Made by a program: the position numbers and the translations under genes. Shown here piece after piece: positions 46,176 to 55,795 of a stretch of 64,000 nucleotides of DNA; position 1 is the stretch's first letter, and each line of letters starts with the position of its first letter. The DNA is from Dictyobacter vulcani. GTDB taxonomy: Bacteria > Chloroflexota > Ktedonobacteria > Ktedonobacterales > Ktedonobacteraceae. A model generated the notes under the pieces. That model was not told the origin of the DNA and made no database searches. It was given only the letters and a program-made list of their open reading frames with translations. The stretch covers positions 476,078-540,077 of the forward strand of contig NZ_BKZW01000004.1 of the NCBI RefSeq assembly GCF_008974265.1, written 5' to 3'.

Positions 46176-47467
46176 ATGAACTCGATACAACCCTCGTCAT
46201 CCATACCCCCCGCTGAGCGGCCGCTATGGCGCAATCGCGATTTCCTGTTGCTCTGGAACGGGCAGACGATCTCGATACTGGGAACCAACGTGTCGACGCT
46301 GGCACTGCCGCTGCTGGCGCTGACACTGACGCATTCGCCGGCCCAGGCTGGCTTTCTGGCGGCGATGCGGCTCCTCCCTTATCTTTTGTTGAGCCTGCCT
46401 GCAGGTGCCTTGATCGATCGCTGGAACCGCAAGACGGTTATGATCTGTTGCGAGCTCACGCGCTGGCTGGCCCTGGGCTCGGTCCCGCTGGTCTTTACCC
46501 TGGGACATCTGACGCTGCTGCACCTGTATAGCGTGGCTTTTGTAGAGGGAACCGGCTATGTCTTTGCCAGCCTGGCCCAGATTTCCGCGCTCCCCCGTGT
46601 GGTTGGCCCCTCGCGTCTCGCGCAGGCCTACGTGCTGGACACCGTTACCGAGTCCCTTGGCACACTGCTTGGTCCCGGACTGGGCGGCTTTATTATTGCC
46701 CTGACGCTACCAGTGGTGGTTCTGGGTGCTTGCTATGCCTACCTGGCCGACAGCCTATCCTATCTGGTCTCATTGCTCTCGCTGCTCTGTATCCGCACCT
46801 CCTTCCAGGCCGAGCGTCCCAGGGGAGAGAAACGTGCCCTGCACAAAGAGATCCTGGAAGGACTGCGCTTCCTGTGGCGTCAGCCCTTGCTGCGCACCAT
46901 GGCCATGCTGACCATGACCGTGAACTTCTTGCAGGCTCCACTCACGCTTGCTGTGATCATCCTGGCCCGCAACGACCTGCACCTGGATGTGCGCATGCTT
47001 GGAATTATGCTTGGCATCAGTGGTGTTGGTGGGCTTGTCGGTGGCCTCTGTGCGCCATGGCTCCAGACCCGTGTACGCCGTGGACCCGCCTTGATCGGTT
47101 CGGTCGTACTCTGGAGCCTGGCCGTGTTCCTGCTGGCTATAGCCTCTTCCCCGCTCCTCGTCATTATCGGCAGCACCCTCACCAGCCTGGCCTGGCCGCT
47201 CTACGGCGTCATCGTCGTCGAGTATCGCCTCACCCTGACGCCCGACCACCTGCAAGGCCGTGTCAACAGCGCCTTCCGCTTCCTCACCTATGGCAGCGAA
47301 CCGCTCGGCACCGCCCTCGGCGGACTCCTCCTCATCCCCTCGGACCCCGAGGAGTCCTCGCCACCATCGCCGCCAGCCTGCTCCTCACCGCCCTCCTGGC
47401 CCTCCTCACCCCCTGCGCCAGGCCTGATACCATAGATAGAGAGCGTAGCGGCAGCCTTCACGGCTAA
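46176..47467 (+). CDS. MFS transporter (DHA3-like), frameshifted near the end
   Basis: About 430 residues with 12 predicted helices. NRDFLLLWNGQTISILGTNVSTLALPLLAL and AAMRLLPYLLLSLPAGALIDRWNRKTVMI (the loop 2-3 motif G-x-L-x-D-R-x-x-R-K) identify the macrolide-efflux-like DHA3 branch. Break near 47335: the correct ending (LGPRGVLATIAASLLLTALLALLTP) lies in another frame and stops at 47467. Its final residues RERSGSLHG are encoded by a REP repeat. The start follows no strong site (TTTTGTGAGTATGT upstream). The substrate is unknown. Confidence 0.82.
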
Positions 47468-47985
47468 TACTTTTCGTTGAACGAGTTTTGTGGCGGCGAA
47501 AGACGGTGGGTAGAAAAGCAGCGGATCGTCCGTGAAGAGGGCGCCACACGCGAGGCCGGCATGCGGCGTGATCGTGGAGGGAGGGGCTCAACGAGCAGCG
47601 CATGCCTGTGGCGCCTACATGGAAACGGATCGTGTTTCGTGAACCTCTGCGCACCGGTACGGGTAAGATCCACGCGCTCTCCCATCATGTTGTTGTGTGA
47701 GCAAGCACACGAGATATGATCCGTCTCCATGTAGGCGCCACAGCACTGCGAGTCATGCTCACACGCTGGCCTGCGCAAACACAGCAGTGCGGCCTCCGCG
47801 TGTGGCGCCCTCTCCACGTACACAACGCCACGCTATGGGGTTGAGGTTATCTCTTACGTGAAACGTATTAGCCGTCAAGGCTGCCGCTACGGTGGGAGCG
47901 GTGCCGTTGTGTGCCAACCTCTCAACCAGGGTGTGCTAAACGAAATGTATTGGCCTTCACGGCTGCGACCGCTGCTGCTACGTTC
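47445..47985. repeat. Foldback repeat family A, long copy, plus extra REP end
   Basis: Left: GTAGCGGCAGCCTTCACGGC then TAATACTTTTCGTTGAACG. Right: TTACGTGAAACGTATTAGCC with GTCAAGGCTGCCGCTAC. Inner arms with GGGCGCCACACGCGAGGCC and GGCCTCCGCGTGTGGCGCCC enclose a nested inverted structure (GCGCCTACATGGA..TCCATGTAGGCGC). A further end AAACGAAATGTATTGGCC lies at about 47938. Confidence 0.8.
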
Positions 47986-47994
47986 GTTGCTTTG

Positions 47995-48321
47995 CTATGA
48001 GCGCAGCGCTTGATAGGTGTGGCGTATGGTCTGGGTATGGGGATGCTCTGGACCCAGGTTGCGCTCGCTGATTGCCAGGGCTCGCTTGACCAGTGGCTCT
48101 GCCTCGGCGTCTTTGCCCTGCGCTTGATAGAGAACAGCCAGGTTCAGAAGCAGTTCTTCTATGTGCTCCTGGCAGTGCTCGATCACGGATTTCGTTCGCT
48201 CATAGACATATTCGTCTGCGCGAAAGAACTGCTCGTCCAGCGTTCTCATGAGCTCAATATTCTGGCTGTAAGCCTGGCGCAAGATGCTGCAGAGCTCATC
48301 AAGCGTTTGATCTCCGATCAT
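47995..48321 (-). CDS. Short TPR-containing protein
   Basis: A 108-residue protein. The second half (LLLNLAVLYQAQGKDAEAEPLVKRALAISERNLGPEHPHTQTIRHTYQAL) is one and a half TPR_12-type tetratricopeptide units, usual in large Chloroflexota NB-ARC/TPR proteins. Here only a tail-like part is present with a new 55-residue helical front. It may be a fragment. AAGGAGGAAACA precedes, 12 bases from the ATG. Confidence 0.6.
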   Translation of the reverse strand: MIGDQTLDELCSILRQAYSQNIELMRTLDEQFFRADEYVYERTKSVIEHCQEHIEELLLNLAVLYQAQGKDAEAEPLVKRALAISERNLGPEHPHTQTIRHTYQALRS

Positions 48322-48362
48322 GTTCCATTGTTTCCTCCTTCCTCTAGCATAGTTCCAAAACT

Positions 48363-49004
48363 CTAGCGTTTTCTAGACATTTTGGGTTGAGAGGGAATGA
48401 CTATCCTCACAGGATGCACTACTAAAGACGCTGGTAGCGCTACCAGTGCCTTATTCACATCCTCTATCCCATTGCTGAAAGCATCTGGGAGTGCTTTGCG
48501 CAAAATGTTATAGCTGCCGTTCACATCGGTATTGAATGCTCTGCCACTCTTTGCCTTGTACAAACCACGTGATATCCGTCTTCCACTGAAGACAGGTTTC
48601 TGCTCACCCATTTTCCCGTAGACGGGTATCGTATCCAGATCAAGGAAACTGGCTTTGCTCGTGTAGCTTTCCTCTTGCACCATGACAGAGATCCCGACCA
48701 ATGTCGCTTTGTAGGCCTTCAGAGCCGCAAAGAAGGACGTCCAGTTCTTGTCCAGAAGCCTGAGTACTTGCTGAGACACTTTGGTGGGAAGGGCACGATA
48801 CGCCTCGTGCTTCTGCATGATCTTATCTATGGCATGATAGTTCACGTACGTACCAGTGAAGATGAAGTGCTGTCGGATCTCATAGAGTGCAGCATTGTAG
48901 AGATTCTTGGAGGCAAATGCCGCACGATCAAATGCCGCACGATCAAGAGCCGCAAAGCGTGGATCAGTTTGCTTGATCATGTGCTTCTCGACCAGTTGCA
49001 TCAT
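48363..49004 (-). pseudogene. tnpB: TnpB remnant of an IS607 element, centre deleted
   Basis: A 213-codon intact frame, half the usual ~400. The N-terminal part (ASKNLYNAALYEIRQHFI, KVSQQVLRLLDKNWTSFFAAL) joins abruptly, at KATLVG|ISVMVQEE, to the C-terminal part (EESYTSKASFLDLD, FSGRRISRGLYK, FNTDVNGSYNILRKALPDAF). The missing centre contains RuvC-I with its Asp, and most of the region before RuvC-II; the last Asp motif (NTDVNGSYNI) remains. Thus nuclease activity is lost. A 15-base tandem duplication encodes DRAAF twice near residue 20. Start 49004 follows GGGAGAGG. Confidence 0.82.
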
Positions 49005-49017
49005 CCTCTCCCTTCTC

Positions 49018-49561
49018 TCATTCTGCGACAATCTGCTCGGTTGTGCGTTTGGCTCGTCTTGGCCCGTACAGTCTGGCACAGAAACTATACATGATCGAAA
49101 CAAGCTCGGCCAGGACATCTTCTGTTCCATCGTCAGCCTGGTTCACGCCCTTGCCCTTTGAGTAAGGTTTCAATGGAGCGAAACCCGAACCTCGTCCCTC
49201 TATCCTTATGCTCCACCACGATGAGCGTGATCGATTGATCAGAAAGCAGACCAAGGAACATTGGACGGCTCTCATTGACGCCTGACCCGACTTCTTTCAC
49301 CACCTTCGCCACCTGATAGCCTTTCGCTGCACAATAGGCAACTAAGCGCTCTGCCTGACTGTTGAGATTGGATGTATTCTCAGCAGAAGACACACGAGTG
49401 TAGACCGCCACTTTTTGCAGCATCTTCTGCTCTTGAATTTCTTCATCCTCAACGATAATGGTCCGACCGAATCTACGACCTTTAATGTGTCCATCATGAA
49501 ACCACCTCCAAGCCGTTTCATAACGGACACCTTTTGCTTTGGCATAATCACGTAACTTCAT
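49018..49561 (-). CDS. tnpA: IS607 TnpA serine recombinase (frameshifted)
   Basis: About 181 residues. MerR-like HTH first (MKLRDYAKAKGVRYETAWRWFHDGHIKG, GRTIIVED), then the serine resolvase domain: AVYTRVSSAENTSNLNSQAERL with the nucleophile Ser in RVSS, and IVVEHKDRGTRFGF. The frame breaks at about 49170; the rest (VNQADDGTEDVLAELVSIMYSFCARLYGPRRAKR) lies in the neighbouring frame and ends at 49018. No strong ribosome site before ATG 49561. Confidence 0.85.
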
Positions 49562-49783
49562 GGACGAATGATAGTAGAGAACGCAAGAGTGGTAAATAGT
49601 TCGCTACAGTTTCAGGAAATGTTTATGATACCATCTTATGTGGTCAGGATCGTTCCTGCCAGAGGCTAGAACTCTTTATCTAAGAGAGCAAGATTGAAGA
49701 AGTTTTTTGTGTTTAGCTATGTTATACTGTTTTTACTTGAATAATTACATTACTAGTAATCATTATAATTGAGGAGAGGCAAC

Positions 49784-50230
49784 ATGAGTAATATTGTAAG
49801 CGATCAGCAGGTTGGTGACGGTCGTGCTGAGGAGATGCCTCGGAAGAGATCGGCTATGACCTATGTGTTGTGGGTGATTCAGGTGCTGCTTGCTCTAAGC
49901 TTTTTGTTTTTCGGTGGTATGAAGTTGATCTCGCCCATTGAGGTATTGACTGCGCAGATGCCGCTGCCAGGTTTGATCATACGCTTGATCGGGACGGCTG
50001 AGGTGCTGGGTGCGCTAGGTCTGATTCTGCCGGGGATTTTTCGCATCTTCCGTTTCCTGACGCCACTGGCAGCCGTTTGTCTGACGATTCTGATGGTTGG
50101 TGCGACTGTCTGTGATCTGGTGTGGGGATACGGTGTCGGTTCACTGTTCCCACTGGTGCTGGGCCTGCTGGCGGCTTTCGTGGCCTATGGTCGGCGCTCC
50201 TACTTCAAAACAACTCGCCGTGTGGCATAG
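49784..50230 (+). CDS. DoxX-family membrane protein
   Basis: A 148-residue protein with four transmembrane helices: WVIQVLLALSFLFFGGMKLISP, LIIRLIGTAEVLGALGLILPG, FLTPLAAVCLTILMVGATVCDL and LFPLVLGLLAAFVAYGRRS. FFGGMKL and GTAEVLGALGLILP are DoxX_2 signatures. Members act in thiol oxidant or membrane redox contexts; not specified here. ATG 49784 follows GAGGAGAGGC. Confidence 0.82.
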   Translation: MSNIVSDQQVGDGRAEEMPRKRSAMTYVLWVIQVLLALSFLFFGGMKLISPIEVLTAQMPLPGLIIRLIGTAEVLGALGLILPGIFRIFRFLTPLAAVCLTILMVGATVCDLVWGYGVGSLFPLVLGLLAAFVAYGRRSYFKTTRRVA

Positions 50231-50234
50231 ATAA

Positions 50235-50283
50235 AAGAACCCCTCCCGCTAATGATTATTCAGCGAGAGGGGTTCTTTTTTTG
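50235..50283. terminator. Intrinsic terminator after the DoxX gene
   Basis: AGAACCCCTC-CGCT and AGCGAGAGGGGTTCT pair, followed by seven Ts. Flanking As make it usable for the converging VOC unit as well. Confidence 0.88.
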
Positions 50284-50290
50284 TGATCAG

Positions 50291-50751
50291 CTAGGCTTCC
50301 TGTAGGGTTTTGATGTCGAGCTTTTTCATTTTGAACATAGCCTGCGTGACGCGTTTGGCTTTCTCGGGATCCTTATCCTGCATCAGTTTGCCTAACACGG
50401 TAGGCACGATCTGCCATGACAATCCATATTTGTCGACCAGCCAGCCGCATTGATCTTCGCGGCCGCCTGCGGTGAGCTGTTCCCACAGACTATCAACCTC
50501 TTGCTGGGTCTCGCAGTTGACCATCAGCGAAATGGCGGGCGTGAACTTAAACTCTGGACCGCCATTGATGGCCATGAATTCCATGCCATTGAGCTGGAAC
50601 ATGACTGTCAGCACCGACCCAGGCTTGCCTGGCCGGCCTCGCTATAGCGGGACACTTCCGTGATTTTCGAGTTTTTGAAGATGGAGGTATAAAAATTCAC
50701 TGCCTCTTCCGCGTTGCCATCGAACCATAAGCTGGTTACAATTTTCTGCAT
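50291..50751 (-). CDS. VOC family protein, PhnB-like (frameshifted)
   Basis: About 153 residues of the PhnB/3-dmu-9_3-mt type (MQKIVTSLWFDGNAEEAVNFYTSIFKNSKI; FMAINGGPEFKFTPAISLMVNC; GWLVDKYGLSWQIVP). It pairs two beta-alpha-beta-beta-beta units; function in this branch is unknown. The frame breaks at about 50640. ATG 50751 follows AAGGAGG. It is second in a unit with another VOC gene. Confidence 0.84.
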
Positions 50752-50804
50752 AGTCTGCCTCCTTCGTGCTTGTTTCAACCGTTGATCAGGATCCGTCAAG
50801 CGCC

Positions 50805-51182
50805 TTAGCTTTCTTTGTTTTCGAAGAGCCCGAACTCATTGTTGTCCTGGTCTACGAACTGTGCCCAGTAGCCCCAGAATTCCTGATGAGGTTCAACCGT
50901 AAAGCGCACGCCGCGATCCTTGAGCTCTGAGTAGGTTGCGTTGATGTCTTTGGTATGGACAATAAAGCCGATAAAGGTTCCCATACGCTGTCCAGGATGG
51001 TTCTGGTTCTTTTCCAGTACAATAGTGGTTGCCGCGCCGGCCGGAGCCACCTCAATCCAGCGTCCATCATCGCCCATCGGAACATCGCTACGTTTTTCAA
51101 AGCCGAGCTTATTGACATAAAAGTCCAATGCCTGATCCTGATCCGATACCGCCACACAGACGGCGCCAATCTTTGTAATCAT
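50805..51182 (-). CDS. VOC family protein, glyoxalase-like
   Basis: A 125-residue vicinal-oxygen-chelate protein: IGAVCVAVSDQDQALDFYVNKLGFEKR, WIEVAPAG, GFIVHTKDINATYSELKDRGV and EFWGYWAQFVDQDNNEFGLFE, with a Glu/His metal set possible. ATG 51182 after GAGGTG. The gene starts the VOC pair. No specific substrate. Confidence 0.85.
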   Translation of the reverse strand: MITKIGAVCVAVSDQDQALDFYVNKLGFEKRSDVPMGDDGRWIEVAPAGAATTIVLEKNQNHPGQRMGTFIGFIVHTKDINATYSELKDRGVRFTVEPHQEFWGYWAQFVDQDNNEFGLFENKES

Positions 51183-51309
51183 TTTATTCACCTCATGTAT
51201 TATTTTTGCCGTGGATTTGTTGGTTACAGCACAAGTATAGCTCAAATAGCATTAGAAAACTTATTCTATCTTGCTCTTTTTCGTAGATGCGTGTCTTCGT
51301 GAAACGCCA

Positions 51310-51348
51310 TCCCGTAGGTTCGTGGCTTGCCCACGATTGGCTTGCCCT
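51310..51348. repeat. Family B inner-arm fragment
   Basis: GTAGGTTCGTGGCTTGCCCA with CGATTGG forms the small hairpin typical of the B arm and abuts the MFS stop codon. Confidence 0.5.
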
Positions 51349-52611
51349 ATGATGGGCGTTTGTCGATGGCGTGCATAGCTGGATTGATGAGTAGCGAGAT
51401 GGTGGCGCAGAGGTAGATGCCGCCGAAGATGAGGATGGCGGGCTGGATACCGGACCATTCGACGAGGTAGCCGGCGATCAGAGCGCCCAGGGTGTTCCGA
51501 GGGTGACACCAGCACTCAGGGCACCAAAGACACGGGCCCGCATGGCGACCGGGACCATTTCTTGATCGACGCCTGCCAGGATTGGATTGATGGGTCCGAT
51601 CAGTAGTCCGGAGATGGCGTAGCAGATGATCAGCACGGGTAATGGGAGTCCGAGGGCGAGAGAGAAGAAGCGCAGGACGGTGGCGACGCTAAAGCACAGT
51701 CCGAGGGTCAGTCTACGTGGCAGGCGGTGTCCGATCCAGGCAAAGAGCAGCGTACCGACGAAGGCTGCTCCTCCGAAGGCGGCGATAAGCGAGCCGAGCG
51801 CGACGGCGTTGCCAAAGATCTGTCTGACATAGGTCGGCTGGATCACTGCCGCCATACCCTGGTCCAGGGTGTTGGTGATCATTACAACAATCACGATGGA
51901 GAGAGCCAGTCGCGAGCGGAGGATAAAGGCCAGACCTTCTTTGAGATGGCGGATAGAGTCTGTTTGTTTGCTTTTCGGCTGGAGCATAGGTAGTGTTTTA
52001 GGTACAGCCACGGCCAGCAGGATAAAGGAGAAGAAGAAGGTGGCGCTATCGATCCAGAGCAGGTTGCTGGTGCCGATGATGGCGATCAAGACACCGGCCA
52101 GGGGAGCACCAATAAAGCCTGCCACGCGGCGCACGCCATCATAGAGTGAGTTGGCACGCTCGGCGGGCATCTGTGACTGCTTGATCAGGTCAGGCAGCAT
52201 AGCATAGCGGGCCTGGTTGCCAGGTGTCTGGACGAGTCCGGCGATAAAGACCAGGATCTGCAACTGCCAGAAGGAGAGTCCGATGGTCATATAGCACAAC
52301 GGGATCAGTGCGACGGCGATACCGCTGGTCAGGTCGCTACCGAGGCTGGAGCGTTTATAGCCCAGGCGATCAATGAGCAGGCTGCCGAAGAAGGCTGAGA
52401 TGACCACGGCTATCATGTTCGAGAATGCGGTGATACCAGCCATGGCGGCACTGCCAGTTGTTTGTAAGACCAGCCAGGGAATGGCCAGACTCGTCAGGAT
52501 ATCGCCGACATAGGAGCAGACGTTGGCGATGAAGAGCGCATAGAGTGGCAGGACGTGTCTGGGTTCGTGTGCCACTTGTAATGTTGGTGCTTGTAACTGT
52601 TCAGTGGTCAT
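51347..52611 (-). CDS. MFS transporter (frameshifted C-terminus)
   Basis: About 420 residues, 12 helices. FIANVCSYVGDILTSLAIPWLVLQTTGSAAMAG and FFGSLLIDRLGYKRSSL (loop 2-3 motif) place it among DHA3-like drug exporters. Break near 51490; the ending GALIAGYLVEWSGIQPAILIFGGIY then runs to TAG 51347-51349. The start ATG overlaps the stop of the sigma-factor gene (ATGA), so it is co-translated with it, implying that the sigma factor and the transporter function together. Confidence 0.85.
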
Positions 52612-53779
52612 GCCTGGCCTCCTACAATATTGAGTACGCGGTAGTTTTCCAGCGACGTCACGACCTCGACATGCTCGGCGCTGGTCATACTTTCATAGCG
52701 CGTAATCATGGCGTGGCCACCATTGACATCATCATAGACGGCTGGCAGCGTGCGGATACGGGGATGGTTGCGCCGAAACTGCTGTAGTTCCGGTAGCGAG
52801 AGCGCCAGGTGGTCCAGCGCATTGTAGAAGCAGGAGTGGCAGTGCTCGCAGTACAGATAGATGACCGGCACACCGCTCTGGCGCAGCCAGGTTGAGGCAT
52901 ATTCTGGCCTGTGAAAGCGCAACGGAATCATATGGCCGCACACGCAGCAAGGGACCGCGCCCTCCTGCAGGGCGGTGCGGTAGTAGTGATGGGCCCAGTT
53001 GCTCAACCGCGTCAGCGCTGGCTTATAGCTCTTGACGCCCCTGAGTATCTCTAAGCCGTTATTGCTACTAATATAATCATTGGGCTCAGGACAGCAGGTA
53101 GGACATTTCAAGTAGAGCTCAAGTTGCTCAGGCTGAAACTTGCCGAGCAGGCGTTGCTGTCCACATAGGTAGCACCATAGCGAGGTCTGGGTCCAGGTCT
53201 CCTGGTTCTGGGAGCATAGTCCTCGGCCTCAAGCTTGAGTTCGGCGGCCAGGGCGCGGCGCAGAGCCAGTTTGCCGCGCTGCAGGCGCATCGAGACCGCA
53301 TTGACATTCATACCCAGCAGGCCCGCAATCTCGGACAACGGTGATTCGCGCACATAGCGTTCCAGCAGCATCGCCCGTGTCTGCTGCGGCAACAGATCCA
53401 TGGCTTGATCCAGCAAGGATGCCAGTTCGCGGCGCTCCAGTTCAATCTCTACATCGCAATCATCCAGCAGCGTCTCGGCCAGCGTCGTCAGGCCATCCCC
53501 ATCGCGTGCCGGCACCTCGATCAGATGTGAGCGCTCCCGCTGCTGGCGCTGCTGCCAGCGCAAACACACATTGCGCGCAATCCCATTCAACCAGGGCGCA
53601 AACTTCTCAGGGTCCTGCAGGCTATCCAGGTGGCGCCATGCCTCCAGTAATGTCTCCTGCACCATATCTTCAGCCACACTTGCATTGCCAGTGATGCGGC
53701 TACACAATCGCAGCAGGCGTGGGCGCTCCACCTGCAAAATCTGCTCTACATCCAGCAGACCATCATCAATCTTTTCCAT
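52608..53779 (-). CDS. ECF sigma factor with a C-terminal zinc-ribbon region (frameshift between)
   Basis: About 390 residues as a single reading. Residues 1-165 are a complete ECF sigma: region 2 (RLLRLCSRITGNASVAEDMVQETLLEAWRHLD) and region 4 (LPQQTRAMLLERYVRESPLSEIAGLLGMNVNAVSMRLQRGKLALRRAL). After a frame break near 53215 the reading SLWCYLCGQQRLLGKF..YLKCPTCCPEP follows, then CCVCGHM and LYCEHCHSC: four CxxC knuckles, so probably two zinc ribbons. The 167-codon downstream frame starts inside this region and should not be a separate gene. A sensory metal- or redox-responsive tail in place of an anti-sigma is likely (inference). Confidence 0.75.
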
Positions 53780-53876
53780 CTTTAACCCCTCTACACACAG
53801 TCTAACAAAACTACTACTTTATTGTCATGAGTGGCGCCCAAAATTACACGCAAATTTTCAACAAAAATCTTGAAGA

Positions 53877-53912
53877 CACAAAAAAGGATATCCCTGAAAA
53901 GGGATACCCCGT
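53877..53912 (-). terminator. Small hairpin with T run on the minus strand
   Basis: GGTATCCCT and AGGGATATCC pair (one bulge) and the minus strand then reads TTTTTT. No minus-strand gene lies just upstream, so its role is unclear. Confidence 0.4.
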
Positions 53913-54019
53913 GTCTGTGTGATGAATAAAACGCGTTGCGCTTTGCGGATTATTACCATTTTCGCTTCGTTAAGAAAGAAGAGCGTTGATAACATCACTT
54001 TTTTCTTAAAGGAGAACGC

Positions 54020-54853
54020 ATGGACACCATACGTGAATCCTGGCAACGCATCGATGCCTGGATTCAGCGATTCGCCCCATCACAAGTGGATACCTATTTT
54101 TACCCGGGTGCTTCCCCGGAACAGATTGCTCACGTTGAAACCGCACTAGGATTAAAACTCCCTGAAGATGTCAAGGAGTCCTATCGTATTCATAATGGGG
54201 GAGAGAGCATTTTGGGCTGGGAAACCTTTTCCAGTCTAGAAGCTTTTGAGCAAAGTAGGTATGCACAACTCTTGCAAGAGCCAGGATGGGCAAGCAAAAC
54301 TCCTGATTGGGTACAACATGGGAAAAAACTTCCCGTAGAACCTGTTTGGAGGCATCCTTCCTGGTTAGATTTTACCACGAATGGCGCAGGTGATACCCTT
54401 TGTATTGATCTTTCTCCCACTGCCGAGGGCACCTATGGGCAAATCTTAGATTGGGGACATGAGACTGGGGTGACTAAAGTCGTTTTTCCCGGTTTTCGTG
54501 AACTCCTCTCTGTCTTTGCTCTTCATCTCGAAGCAGGTATCTATGGGCCTCATGGAAGCTCCTGGGTGGTGCAAGTGCATCCCCGCATTCAGGAACGTCG
54601 AGCTGCTTTTCTTGTAGATTCCCCTGGGAAACCGCTCATTCGAGAAGCGTATAGCAACCTCTGGAATGGAAGTGGGCCCGACGAAGAGCTTTTTGAGCAG
54701 GCCATAGCTCTGGAAAATGCCACCCTCGAAGACCGCTTTTTTGCTTCCTATGCTATACATCAGTTTATTAACACTGATGATGAGCCTCTCCTAATGCTAG
54801 CGGATAGTGCTCCTGGCGATCATTGGATACGAGATGAGATACCTTTCTTTTAA
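54020..54853 (+). CDS. SMI1/KNR4 family protein
   Basis: A 277-residue protein. Residues ~15-165 are an SMI1/KNR4 (SUKH) domain: IAHVETALGLKLPEDVKESYRIHNGGES is the core helix pair, followed by WLDFTTNGAGDTLCIDLSPTAEG and ILDWGHETG. In bacteria such domains are frequently immunity proteins of polymorphic toxins, but stand-alone metabolic forms also exist; no toxin gene is adjacent. The C-terminal ~100 residues are not recognised. Start after AAAGGAGAACGC. Its codon use and lower GC than neighbours suggest separate origin (visual impression only). Confidence 0.83.
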   Translation: MDTIRESWQRIDAWIQRFAPSQVDTYFYPGASPEQIAHVETALGLKLPEDVKESYRIHNGGESILGWETFSSLEAFEQSRYAQLLQEPGWASKTPDWVQHGKKLPVEPVWRHPSWLDFTTNGAGDTLCIDLSPTAEGTYGQILDWGHETGVTKVVFPGFRELLSVFALHLEAGIYGPHGSSWVVQVHPRIQERRAAFLVDSPGKPLIREAYSNLWNGSGPDEELFEQAIALENATLEDRFFASYAIHQFINTDDEPLLMLADSAPGDHWIRDEIPFF

Positions 54854-54963
54854 GTGAGAGAAATCTCATCCCTACAATGGCATGAAGGTTAATGGTCGCA
54901 ATCGGCTATATCCTGGCGCGTGCTCCTTTGCCTGCCAGGATATGACCTTTCTAAACCGGAATC

Positions 54964-55454
54964 TTAGAGATCGATTGCGGAAATATTATGTGCGCCCAGC
55001 ACAAAGGAGAGCTCGCCGCCGTGGTGTAGATCATGCTCGATCAGATGCCAGATCACCCACTGGCGCGTCATTCTTTCGACCGTACCATCATCATCGACAT
55101 CCTCCAGCATCTCATCCAGATCCTCTGGTGTCCACTGTGCCAGCGCCTGTTGCAGTACATCCCAGGTTCGCTCCAGACCATGTACCAGCTCGGCTGCTGA
55201 CCTGACCGGCTGCCCGGCCTATCCCAGGTCCCGATTGAGAGCATCTCCTCGCCACCTATCTTCAGCACATACGATGACCAGCGCGCCCGTGCCCCGATAA
55301 TATGTGCGGCAATCGTATAGACCGAACGCAAATTGGGCGCAATCTGCGCGTTTAACTGCTCGGCTGAAAGTGGCGCAAGCGCCTTCACCAGATGCTGCTG
55401 ATAGCCATCCCAACCCTGATAAAACTTCGACAGGTGTAATGTTGTAGTATTCAT
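54964..55454 (-). CDS. DinB-family protein (frameshifted)
   Basis: About 163 residues of a four-helix DinB/YfiT-like fold: FYQGWDGYQQHLVKALAPLSAEQLNAQIAPNLRSVYTIAAHIIGARARW, then LERTWDVLQQALAQWTPEDLDEMLE and WVIWHLIEHDLHHGGELSFVLG. His in AAHIIG and in IEHDLHHGG are the usual metal ligands. Break near 55217. DinB proteins often handle thiol transfer; unknown here. ATG 55454 after AGAGGA. Confidence 0.84.
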
Positions 55455-55474
55455 CAATATATCCTCTTCTCATA

Positions 55475-55795
55475 TAGCGGCAGCCTTCTTGGCCAATACA
55501 TTTCGGTTATGGATGGAATGGCTACAATGGTGGCATGATCATGAAGCAACGCATGCAAAAATGATCAAGAGAGATACAAATGGTAGGTTCGACCCTTTGG
55601 GTCGATTGTCTCCCCCACACGAACGCATTGCCTAACATGGCATAGCTTGCTCATGGTCAAGCAAGGATAGTATGAAGGGAACCAATCGACCCAAAGGGTC
55701 GAACCTACTTTCGTTCATCTCCTCTAGGATCAAACCGTCCCTGGGCTTAAGCGAAACGTATTGGCCTTCTTGGCTGCAACCACTCGACGTCCGAG
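55475..55795. repeat. Foldback repeat family B, full copy (inverse of 9975-10294)
   Basis: GCGGCAGCCTTCTTGGCCAA with TACATTTCGGTTATGG at left, and GCTTAAGCGAAACGTATTGG with CCTTCTTGGCTGCAACC at right. Inner arms GGTTCGACCCTTTGGGTCGA and complement. Confidence 0.85.

Larger units (their letters stand above)
48363..49561 (-). mobile_element. IS607-family element, decayed
   Basis: Serine-recombinase tnpA followed by tnpB in the same direction, 13 bases apart, is the IS607 organisation. The outer ends, which lack inverted repeats in this family, could not be placed. Confidence 0.75.

Noticed and set aside
52608..53111. Separate Cys-rich gene downstream of the sigma factor
   Set aside because: The reading upstream of its ATG continues with further Cys motifs (SLWCYLCGQQRLLGKF) into the sigma frame shifted by one base, so it is treated as the sigma factor's tail.
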